Below, piece by piece: positions 1 through 6,930 of a stretch of 47,484 nucleotides of DNA. A program made the translations under genes and the position numbers. The DNA comes from Flavobacteriales bacterium (GTDB lineage: Bacteria; Bacteroidota; Bacteroidia; UBA10329), in contig JACJZQ010000022.1 of NCBI GenBank assembly GCA_020635495.1, forward strand, positions 1 through 47,484. The letters run 5' to 3'. The first letter of the stretch is position 1; each line of letters starts with the position of its first letter. Under the pieces are notes generated by a model. That model was not told the origin of the DNA. It did no database searches and worked only from the letters and a program-made list of their open reading frames with translations.

Positions 1-8
1 TTCAAAAT

Positions 9-1034
9 TCATGGGGTTATTTCACCTCTAAGTGCCGTTTGCATTAAACTTAACCTTTCGGTGTGGATTTCTGTGCTTCCAAGAACAAACATTGCTTTGG
101 TTATTGCAGCCTCTAACGAAATATCGTTACCACTTATTACACCCATTGCAGCCAATTCCGCTCCAGCCTCGTACTTACCCATATCAACATGGCCCTGTCG
201 GCACTGCGTAACATTGTAGACAATGATGTTGTTCTTGATCAATGTTGCTATGGAATTCAAGAAGCCCTTTTTAGTAGGACCATTACCAGAACCATAAGTC
301 TCCAGCACCACTAGTTCAATTCCCGATTCGATGAACATTTTCACATAAGGGTTCAGGTCAATGCCCGGGAACAGTCTTAACATCCCAACGTTGGAGTTCA
401 GCCGATTATGAAATTTAGGTTTTGAAGTTGGCTGAGGTAGAATTTCTTTCAAGGCGACTTCGATTTTCACTCCAGAATCGGCCAAGGCCGGATAATTGGG
501 AGAAATGAATGCATCGAAATTCTCTGAATTGAACTTATGTGTGCGGTTTCCGCGATACAACCTGTCTTCGAAGTAGATGCAGACTTCTGGAATGAGTGAG
601 TTACCGTTCTCGTCCTTCAGCGCGGCAATTTCCAAAGCGGTAATAAGATTTTCACGCGCATCTGTTCTGGGAAGTCCGAGCGGTAACTGACTTCCAGTAA
701 ATACGACAGGTTTGCCCAAATTCTCCAACAGAAAACTCAAAGCTGAGGCACTGTGGGCCATGGTGTCTGAACCATGCAGCACCACAAATCCATCAAAAGC
801 ATCATAGTGATCTTCAATGATGCCAACCAATTCAATCCAGACTTCGGGCGTCATGTTAGATGAATCAATCACCTCTTCTAACTCCAAAGCATGAATCTCG
901 AGACCCATTTCCAAGATGGATGGAACTGATTTGGTCATTCGGTTGAGCCGAAAAGGCTTGAGTGTTCCTTTCTTCTCATCGCGGATCATACCTATTGTTC
1001 CGCCTGTATAAATAATGAGGACTTTCGGATTCAT
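9..1034 (-). CDS. ansA: Type I L-asparaginase
   Basis: Hydrolyses L-asparagine to aspartate and ammonia. No signal peptide is visible, so it should be the cytoplasmic type I enzyme. The 341-residue length fits the family. The nucleophile motif TGGTIG is at residues 10-15 with Thr13 as the expected nucleophile, and the second motif HGSDTMAH at residues 87-94 supplies the Thr91/Asp90 pair. ATG start at 1032-1034; the stop is 8 bases from the window edge. It lies 3 nt downstream of the tatD stop, so the two are probably cotranscribed from the tatD promoter. Nothing unusual in the protein. Confidence 0.95.
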   Translation of the reverse strand: MNPKVLIIYTGGTIGMIRDEKKGTLKPFRLNRMTKSVPSILEMGLEIHALELEEVIDSSNMTPEVWIELVGIIEDHYDAFDGFVVLHGSDTMAHSASALSFLLENLGKPVVFTGSQLPLGLPRTDARENLITALEIAALKDENGNSLIPEVCIYFEDRLYRGNRTHKFNSENFDAFISPNYPALADSGVKIEVALKEILPQPTSKPKFHNRLNSNVGMLRLFPGIDLNPYVKMFIESGIELVVLETYGSGNGPTKKGFLNSIATLIKNNIIVYNVTQCRQGHVDMGKYEAGAELAAMGVISGNDISLEAAITKAMFVLGSTEIHTERLSLMQTALRGEITP

Positions 1035-1037
1035 GGA

Positions 1038-1829
1038 TTACCAATCAAATAGGTCATGTGCTGTTTGGGTGGTGGTCTTCATCACTTCGTGGATGTCAAT
1101 TGCTTTCACTTCCGCAATTTTATTGGCAATGATAGGAATGTAAGAAGGTTCGTTCCGTTTGCCACGATGCGGGGTTGGCGCCAGATAAGGCGAATCTGTC
1201 TCAAGGATCAGGTGTTTCAGATCCACCTGCTCCACCACTTTGTCCAAACCGCTGTTCTTGAAAGTCACAACGCCACCAATTCCAAGAAGAAATCCAAGTT
1301 CGATAAGCGCATTGGCCTGGTCCAAGGTGCCCGTAAAACAGTGCAAGACACCTTTCGGTCGGTCGGCACCCATGTTGGAAATTGATGATATCACTTCATC
1401 ATACGCATCACGACAGTGAACCGCCACCGGAAGATTTCTTTCATGTGCCCACAGCATTTGCTGTTCAAATGCCTCAATCTGAATACCCAATGTCGATTTG
1501 TCCCAATAAATATCGATGCCGATTTCTCCTACTGCGCAATATCCTTTTCCGTGCTCAGATTGATATCCAGAATCAAGTTCTGCCAGCACGTGGTTCAACT
1601 CTTCCTTATATGTTAAAGGTTTTATTGAACAAGGATGGATACCCATCATAGGGTGATAACCCGCATCCATGTTGGCCGTTTGCTTTAACGCATCTGTTGT
1701 AGAGCTATCGATGTTAGGAAGCAGAATTATCTGCACGTTTGCCTGAAACGCCCTCTGAGCAATAGCCTCTCTGTCAACATCAAATTCCTCTACATAAATG
1801 TGTGCGTGCGTGTCTGCGAAATACGGCAT
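1038..1829 (-). CDS. TatD family metal-dependent hydrolase (DNase)
   Basis: Member of the TatD/YcfH amidohydrolase-fold family, metal-dependent nucleases; the physiological substrate cannot be read from sequence. The N-terminal metal motif THAH (His8 and His10 counted from the chosen start), the central AVGEIGID glutamate motif, the VHCRDA histidine and the C-terminal LETDSPYLAP aspartate are all present. A longer frame opens at 1892, but the ATG at 1829 is preferred: the protein then starts MPYFADTHAH as family members do, and a TACATTTG promoter box ends only 4 nt before it. Length 263 residues is normal. First gene of an operon with ansA. Confidence 0.93.
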   Translation of the reverse strand: MPYFADTHAHIYVEEFDVDREAIAQRAFQANVQIILLPNIDSSTTDALKQTANMDAGYHPMMGIHPCSIKPLTYKEELNHVLAELDSGYQSEHGKGYCAVGEIGIDIYWDKSTLGIQIEAFEQQMLWAHERNLPVAVHCRDAYDEVISSISNMGADRPKGVLHCFTGTLDQANALIELGFLLGIGGVVTFKNSGLDKVVEQVDLKHLILETDSPYLAPTPHRGKRNEPSYIPIIANKIAEVKAIDIHEVMKTTTQTAHDLFDW

Positions 1830-1833
1830 GAGG

Positions 1834-1841
1834 CAAATGTA
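1834..1841 (-). promoter_or_regulatory. -7 promoter box TACATTTG of the tatD-ansA operon
   Basis: A perfect match to the Bacteroidota -7 consensus TAnnTTTG on the minus strand. Only 4 nt (1830-1833) separate it from the tatD ATG, so transcription is predicted to begin at or next to the start codon, giving a leaderless or near-leaderless mRNA. No well-spaced -33 TTG was found. Confidence 0.6.
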
Positions 1842-1887
1842 ATCCTGATGAGGCAATGTTTTAGAACATGCGCTGTTTGGTGAAGCG

Positions 1888-1895
1888 TACATTTG
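1888..1895 (+). promoter_or_regulatory. -7 promoter box TACATTTG of the glycosyltransferase gene
   Basis: Same octamer as the divergent tatD box, on the plus strand and 5 nt upstream of the ATG at 1901. The two boxes face away from each other with 46 nt between them. This placement argues against the upstream in-frame start at 1868, which would precede the transcription start. Confidence 0.6.
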
Positions 1896-1900
1896 CCTTG

Positions 1901-2884
1901 ATGCAACGCATTCTTGTTATACGTTTCAGCTCCATTGGAGATATTGTGCTCACAAGCCCAGTTGTGCGTGCGCTTCGCAAGAGGTTTCCTGAGGCAGATA
2001 TACGTTTTGTGACCAAGCCCCAGTTTGCCGAGCTGGTTGAGCATAATCCGTACATAAACGGGGTTTATTATCTGAATGATAGCCTGAACGAGTTGGCAAA
2101 AGAGCTGAAGAAATTCGGCCCCGATCTGGTGGTGGACCTGCACCACAATCTCAGAACACGCATTCTAAGAACGTTGATAGGAGGAGAGTGGCGATCGTTC
2201 CATAAACTCAACGTGGAGAAATGGTTGAAGGTGAATTTCAACGTTGATCGACTTCCAAAGACTCATATCGTGGACCGATACATTGAAACGGTAAAGGAGT
2301 TTGGGGTTGAGAATGATGGTCAAGGGCTCGATTTTTTCTTTCCGAGTGATTTTCAAGCACCCGAGATTTCAGAAGACTTGAAACCCGGTTTCGTTGCTGT
2401 TGTAGTAGGAGCCAAATTCAAGACCAAGCAATTGCCCCGGCATAAATTGATGGAAGTCTGCAACGGCATTTCAAAACCGATTTTGCTCATCGGTGGGCCA
2501 GAAGACTCAACGCTTGGAGAATCGATTTCTGGAAATTCTCAGGGTGTGGTAGTTAATGGCTGCGGACGATTCAGCTTGCTCGAATCTGCTTGGCTACTCA
2601 AACAGGCTGAGTTAGTTGTTACGCACGATACCGGGATGATGCACATTGCGGCTGCCTTCAACAAGAAGATCATTTCGGTTTGGGGAAATACCATTCCCGA
2701 GTTTGGGATGTATCCATACCTGCCTGAAGGCGGATATTCATTCATCTCGGAAGTTAAAAAGCTTGATTGCCGGCCATGTAGTAAGATCGGTTACGACAAA
2801 TGCCCTAAAGGTCATTTCAACTGCATGGAACAACAGGACATTTCCACGGTTATTCAACAAACCATCAAATTCTCTGAATCATGA
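1901..2884 (+). CDS. Glycosyltransferase family 9 (heptosyltransferase-like)
   Basis: Predicted GT-B glycosyltransferase of family 9, the LPS heptosyltransferase family; the sugar and acceptor are not determinable here. Evidence: the N-terminal IRFSSIGDIVLTSPVVRALR signature, the conserved VTHDTGMMHIAAA motif for the nucleotide-sugar site, and WGNTIPEFGMYPY after it. Length 327 residues from the chosen ATG, typical. An upstream in-frame ATG at 1868 lies before the promoter box and is rejected. The stop overlaps the next gene's ATG (ATGA, 4 nt), so it is translationally coupled to the DoxX gene. A role in core or surface glycan assembly is inferred, and KdsB elsewhere in the window fits. Confidence 0.88.
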   Translation: MQRILVIRFSSIGDIVLTSPVVRALRKRFPEADIRFVTKPQFAELVEHNPYINGVYYLNDSLNELAKELKKFGPDLVVDLHHNLRTRILRTLIGGEWRSFHKLNVEKWLKVNFNVDRLPKTHIVDRYIETVKEFGVENDGQGLDFFFPSDFQAPEISEDLKPGFVAVVVGAKFKTKQLPRHKLMEVCNGISKPILLIGGPEDSTLGESISGNSQGVVVNGCGRFSLLESAWLLKQAELVVTHDTGMMHIAAAFNKKIISVWGNTIPEFGMYPYLPEGGYSFISEVKKLDCRPCSKIGYDKCPKGHFNCMEQQDISTVIQQTIKFSES

Positions 2885-3285
2885 AAAAAGTGCTTTTCTC
2901 GAATAGACCCATTGCCACTGACCTAGGTTTACTGATGTTACGCCTTGCTTCTGGCGGAATAATGGCCTACAGCCACGGTTGGGGCAAATTGCAGAAAATG
3001 CTTTCTGGAGATATGAGCTTTGCTGATCCCATTGGAGTTGGCGAGGAAGCATCGCTTATCCTTACCGTTTTTGCGGAGTTCGTATGTGGTATTCTGGTGG
3101 CCCTTGGTCTTTTTACCCGTGCAGCACTGGTTCCGCTTATCATCACCATGCTCGTGGCGGTGTTCATAGTTCATGCCGATGATCCATTCAGCAAACAGGA
3201 ATTCGGGCTTTTGTTCCTAATTCCTTACATAACGATCTTCTTGGCAGGGCCGGGAAAATTCTCTTTGGATAAGAAGCTGGGTTAA
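2881..3285 (+). CDS. DoxX family membrane protein
   Basis: A 134-residue inner-membrane protein with about four hydrophobic segments. The family pattern is present: a first helix leading into SHGWGKLQKM, a central helix FAEFVCGILVALGLFTR, and a last segment around LLFLIPYITIFLAGPGKFSLD. DoxX proteins are linked to membrane redox or thiosulfate metabolism in a few organisms, but most are functionally undefined, including this one. ATG overlaps the preceding stop by 4 nt. Its TAA shares the tetramer TTAA (3282-3285) with the stop of the convergent thioesterase gene. Confidence 0.88.
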   Translation: MKKVLFSNRPIATDLGLLMLRLASGGIMAYSHGWGKLQKMLSGDMSFADPIGVGEEASLILTVFAEFVCGILVALGLFTRAALVPLIITMLVAVFIVHADDPFSKQEFGLLFLIPYITIFLAGPGKFSLDKKLG

Positions 3286-3797
3286 TTCTCAAACAAAGCT
3301 TTGAGCTCTGTTGCATCGCTAGGTTTCATTTTTCCTGCAAGGATCAAACTCAGTTGGCGTCTTCTCAGCGCCCCTTCAAATCGGGATTTCTCTTCTTCCG
3401 TTTCTGGATAGACCTCGGGAACACGGATGGGGTTTCCGAGCTGGTCAACAGCCACAAACGTGTAAATGGCCTCATTCACTTTGATCTTCTCTGAGGTTGA
3501 ACGGTCTTCTACAAATACATCTATGAATATCTCCATGCTGCTACTGAACGAGCGGGATACTTTAGAACGCAGCGTTACAATATCTCCCAATTTTATGGGC
3601 TGATTGAACGATACATTATTGACCGAAGCCGTTACACATACGCGTTTACAAAGGCGGTGAGCGGAGATGGCCGCGATCACATCCATCCAATGCAGCAACT
3701 TGCCTCCCATCAGATTGCCAAGCGTGTTGGTGTCGTTCGGTAAGACGATCTCTGTGTTAATGGCCAAGGTTGATTCTGCGGTTCTCCTGTCTGACAT
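3282..3797 (-). CDS. Acyl-CoA thioesterase, hotdog fold (YciA/BFIT-like)
   Basis: Predicted to hydrolyse acyl-CoA thioesters in the cytoplasm. The hotdog signature NTLGNLMGGKLLHWMD, with the catalytic Asp in the HWMD segment, is followed by the long helix region AAISAHRLCK and a core strand SFNQPIKLGDIVTL. The 171-residue size matches single-domain members. An in-frame TTG start exists at 3815, but it lies inside the TATCTTTG promoter box, so the ATG at 3797 is chosen. The acyl-chain specificity cannot be told from sequence. Stop shared with the convergent DoxX gene. Confidence 0.9.
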   Translation of the reverse strand: MSDRRTAESTLAINTEIVLPNDTNTLGNLMGGKLLHWMDVIAAISAHRLCKRVCVTASVNNVSFNQPIKLGDIVTLRSKVSRSFSSSMEIFIDVFVEDRSTSEKIKVNEAIYTFVAVDQLGNPIRVPEVYPETEEEKSRFEGALRRRQLSLILAGKMKPSDATELKALFEN

Positions 3798-3812
3798 AGC
3801 GTGAATTTTGGG

Positions 3813-3820
3813 CAAAGATA
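3813..3820 (-). promoter_or_regulatory. -7 promoter box TATCTTTG of the thioesterase gene
   Basis: Perfect TAnnTTTG match on the minus strand, 15 nt before the ATG at 3797. It directly abuts, and by one base overlaps, the hairpin that ends the upstream transcription unit. Confidence 0.55.
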
Positions 3821-3849
3821 ACCCCGCCTTTCAACCGAGAGGCGGGGTT
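3820..3849 (-). terminator. Hairpin terminator downstream of the S15 hydrolase gene
   Basis: Perfect 10-bp inverted repeat (AACCCCGCCT at 3820-3829, its complement at 3840-3849) with a 10-nt loop, 27 nt past the hydrolase stop. The following U-tract on the minus strand is weak (TATCTTTG), so intrinsic termination is plausible rather than certain. Confidence 0.6.
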
Positions 3850-3876
3850 ACTCAAACCGTTGGAACGGCTATATGT

Positions 3877-6800
3877 TTAGAGTTTGGTCAGTTTCTCAAC
3901 AAACTTCTCTTTGCTCTTAGTATCAGTCAGCTCAACGAAGTAAACACCTTGGCTCAGGTCTGAAACGTCAAGAACCAAATGATCGGTAAAGGTGGTTTCG
4001 GTTCTGACCAAAGAGCCATCCAAATTCAAGATTCGGACATCATAATCGTTTCCATTGTCCATGAAAACGGTAACCTGATCCTGGGCTGGGTTAGGGTACA
4101 CAAGCAGTTGAGAACCGGCATCTTCGGCAACTTGTTCCTCGATTCCTGTAGTGTACTCCTTGGTATAAACAGGCAATGAGATCTGAGTTGGATGCTCTGG
4201 AGAGAAGTGTACTCGCTGAATAGCAACTCTTGGTGCATATTCTTCCCCTTGGAAAATATAAGTCTGTCCGTCTCCGGGCTTTCTTCTGAAAAACTCTCCT
4301 GGTTCAATCGGAACGTTAGGATTAACTTGGAAACGGGTGTAGTTACTACTACTGATCAGGATTTTGATCTTGTGTCCATCACCAAACGTGTATGCAATTG
4401 GCAGCGTCTCGAAATGATATTCATATATCTCACCAATATTGATGTTAGTGAATGGAATATCGTCTCCTTCAAAAGGAATCTGCCAATCTTTCCAAGGCTC
4501 TTCAACAAGCATTCGGACATAATCACGAGCGCGGGCATTTACACAGCCATCTTGCACAAAGTATTCTCTGCCATCCGGATACACATCAACGATTCTTATG
4601 TGGAAGTCCGTATCGGTGGGTCCTTCACTCAAACCGCCAATATTACTCTTGGCGTACAACTTAACCCTCGGGTATCCGATGATACACAGCGAATCCACCA
4701 CTGGAGCGCTTTCAAAGCTGATGACGCCCGGACGGTTCATGGTGTATGGCTCGTAACGTGGGTCTTTCAGGTTGAACTGACCCTGAGCATCACGCTCACC
4801 ATCCGGTGTGCGAACGATCATATTGGCACCACCGATTGTTCTGATCGGGTCATCTGGGTCATGCACATACATTTTGAATCCCTCATCCGTGGTCGGAGCG
4901 TTATTATCCAACGTTCCGTTCTTATGCATGTAGAACACTTCTCGCTGAATGGCATCCCACTCTCTACCTTCTGGCAGTGGAAATGTATCAGCCGGAAGCC
5001 AGTAATTGGAAAGATTCACATTTTGCGGTTCCGTGTCATTGTTTGGCCCTATAACGTATAGTCTAACGTTCGGAATTTCATCTGGGTCTGCGAAGTCACG
5101 ATATGGAATCGGGTTGATATCCTGAGCATTCAAACCGGGTATGACATTGCTTAACGGAATGTCTGGCAGGTCGATATTGAATCCTTGCTGTCCGAATGGG
5201 CTATTAAGTATCAACTCGGCTTTCAGGCCTGAAAGGGGTTCAACACCTGTTAGCACTGAGATGAGTTGGGTGTAAGGAAGTCTTACTTCCTCAGCAGGCA
5301 CGCGGATGTCTACTGTTCCAAGTAATCCAAGATCAACAAGCGGGTAAAGGTTGTCAGACTCAGGAAGGATGAATTTCGGCTCACCAATGAACTCATCTGG
5401 GTGATAGTTCAAGTTGTATCTGAACCAACCGATAACTTCTGAATTCAACGCTTTATCAATCGGAATGTTGGTCTCGCTGAAATCGTCAAAGTTGATTCCA
5501 AGCAGGTCATTCACATTCTCAGGATAAGTTCTGTCTCCGGTTGTAGTTGAACCAATGGTCTGGTGTGCCCATGGACCAAGAACCAGTTTCTGCAACTCGC
5601 GGTTTGTTACTCCTGGTCTATTGAACTTGGATGTGCTGAGGTGGCGTCTCATGTTGGCCCAACTCTCTGTTTGAGAGTCAACAAAAATGTCCCACCAACC
5701 ACATAGGTGATACCCGGGAACCTCCATGTTGCGGAAGCGGTTGTACATCCCGTTAGGGTCTGGCTCACCATCTATATCTGTGCGGGCTCGACTCACATCA
5801 ATTTCTGCACGTCCAACAAAGTTGGGATAGTATCCACAGGTCATATTTCCTTCTTCATCAGGGTACTGAACCTGCACAAAGTGGTCAATGGCCAAGTTGG
5901 CAGCATCGAACTTGTTCATTTGGTAATCCTTCATCACAGAATTCACCTCTATGGACTGTGGAAGGTTGTAATCGAACGAGCTGTGAATGTTATTCTGTCG
6001 GTCAACATCAATTGGAATCAGGTCGTCATCTGTATCGAAGATCTGACCTTTGAGCCAACCAGTTACCAATCGATCTCGCAAAACCCCATTCGGATATCCG
6101 ACACCTTTGTAGAAATCAGCAGGTGCTACAATTGGCATAATGGCTTTCAGGCCTGGTTCGTTTTCATCTATCATATGCGCGGCAGCGGCTTGATACTGAT
6201 TATAGCCTAAAGCCGAGGCCCCGAACATGGCAAAACGACCTGTGTAAAGAAGGTCTGTCGTGTCTGTGATCCCATCGCCATCAAGATCGTAATCTCGCAT
6301 CAGGCTGTTGTTGATGTATTCTTTGGTATCAAAACCGTCTGTGTGGTAGTTTCCGCATTTCGGATCATTGATGTCTTCGGCATCTAGAACATGCTTGAAC
6401 TCTGGGTGGTAAGGATGTTTCTCCCAACCATCACTAGTAAGCGGAAGGTAAACACCTTCAGACGCATACCGACCTCTCTGATCTTGCTTCAGAAATGCAT
6501 AACCGAGTAGGTTCATGATCGGAGCCTCCTCAGCACTTTGGTCTCCTTTGTTGTAAGGTGTACGCGTTAACACGATCGGAAGCTTGTACGGGTTCGGATT
6601 CGGTTGTCCGTTGATGGAGTCGTAGATCACGTATTGCGTTCCGCGAGGAATCAACTCCAGATCGTAGTCGATAGAACCACCTCCCAAAGCAGAAGGCAGG
6701 TCAATACTGATAGGAACAAGAAGGCAGTCTCGCATTACCGGCAGATAGACATCCGTCATAAGCTTGACGCCATCCTTCATTACGAACTCTTCTGAGTAAA

Positions 6801-6918
6801 CAGTTGAAAATTCGAGGAGGTTATCTATTTCTCCGTTGAGGATGATATTGGCATTCTGAGCTTTACCTGTGTTGAAAAACAGGGTTGTCAGAACTAGAAT
6901 TGATAGAACTCTTTTCAT
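3877..6918 (-). CDS. Secreted S15/CocE-type alpha/beta hydrolase with T9SS sorting domain
   Basis: A 1013-residue predicted serine hydrolase of the X-Pro dipeptidyl-peptidase/CocE acyl-esterase group, secreted and probably anchored through T9SS. Signal peptide residues 1-20. The CocE-like QDQRGRYASEG motif is at 145-155. The catalytic triad is readable: Ser235 in GASALG followed by QYQAA, Asp410 in CGWWDIF, His452 in LGPWAHQ. A PepX_C-like jelly-roll domain follows (about 730-900), then a type A sorting domain (about 935-1013, VYPNPAQDQVTV onward). An Asp-rich loop DYDLDGDGITD just before the nucleophile strand resembles a calcium loop, and about 200 residues separate the catalytic and PepX_C parts. 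Longer than usual for the family. It is 12 nt downstream of the TonB receptor gene. Substrate (ester or Xaa-Pro peptide) undetermined. Confidence 0.88.
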   Translation of the reverse strand: MKRVLSILVLTTLFFNTGKAQNANIILNGEIDNLLEFSTVYSEEFVMKDGVKLMTDVYLPVMRDCLLVPISIDLPSALGGGSIDYDLELIPRGTQYVIYDSINGQPNPNPYKLPIVLTRTPYNKGDQSAEEAPIMNLLGYAFLKQDQRGRYASEGVYLPLTSDGWEKHPYHPEFKHVLDAEDINDPKCGNYHTDGFDTKEYINNSLMRDYDLDGDGITDTTDLLYTGRFAMFGASALGYNQYQAAAAHMIDENEPGLKAIMPIVAPADFYKGVGYPNGVLRDRLVTGWLKGQIFDTDDDLIPIDVDRQNNIHSSFDYNLPQSIEVNSVMKDYQMNKFDAANLAIDHFVQVQYPDEEGNMTCGYYPNFVGRAEIDVSRARTDIDGEPDPNGMYNRFRNMEVPGYHLCGWWDIFVDSQTESWANMRRHLSTSKFNRPGVTNRELQKLVLGPWAHQTIGSTTTGDRTYPENVNDLLGINFDDFSETNIPIDKALNSEVIGWFRYNLNYHPDEFIGEPKFILPESDNLYPLVDLGLLGTVDIRVPAEEVRLPYTQLISVLTGVEPLSGLKAELILNSPFGQQGFNIDLPDIPLSNVIPGLNAQDINPIPYRDFADPDEIPNVRLYVIGPNNDTEPQNVNLSNYWLPADTFPLPEGREWDAIQREVFYMHKNGTLDNNAPTTDEGFKMYVHDPDDPIRTIGGANMIVRTPDGERDAQGQFNLKDPRYEPYTMNRPGVISFESAPVVDSLCIIGYPRVKLYAKSNIGGLSEGPTDTDFHIRIVDVYPDGREYFVQDGCVNARARDYVRMLVEEPWKDWQIPFEGDDIPFTNINIGEIYEYHFETLPIAYTFGDGHKIKILISSSNYTRFQVNPNVPIEPGEFFRRKPGDGQTYIFQGEEYAPRVAIQRVHFSPEHPTQISLPVYTKEYTTGIEEQVAEDAGSQLLVYPNPAQDQVTVFMDNGNDYDVRILNLDGSLVRTETTFTDHLVLDVSDLSQGVYFVELTDTKSKEKFVEKLTKL

Positions 6919-6930
6919 GGTAATTGGGGG

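Noticed and set aside
4192..5061. 289-residue open frame on the plus strand inside the S15 hydrolase gene
   Set aside because: Antisense to a clear, motif-bearing gene; no signal peptide, domain or start context, and long antisense frames recur in this sequence.
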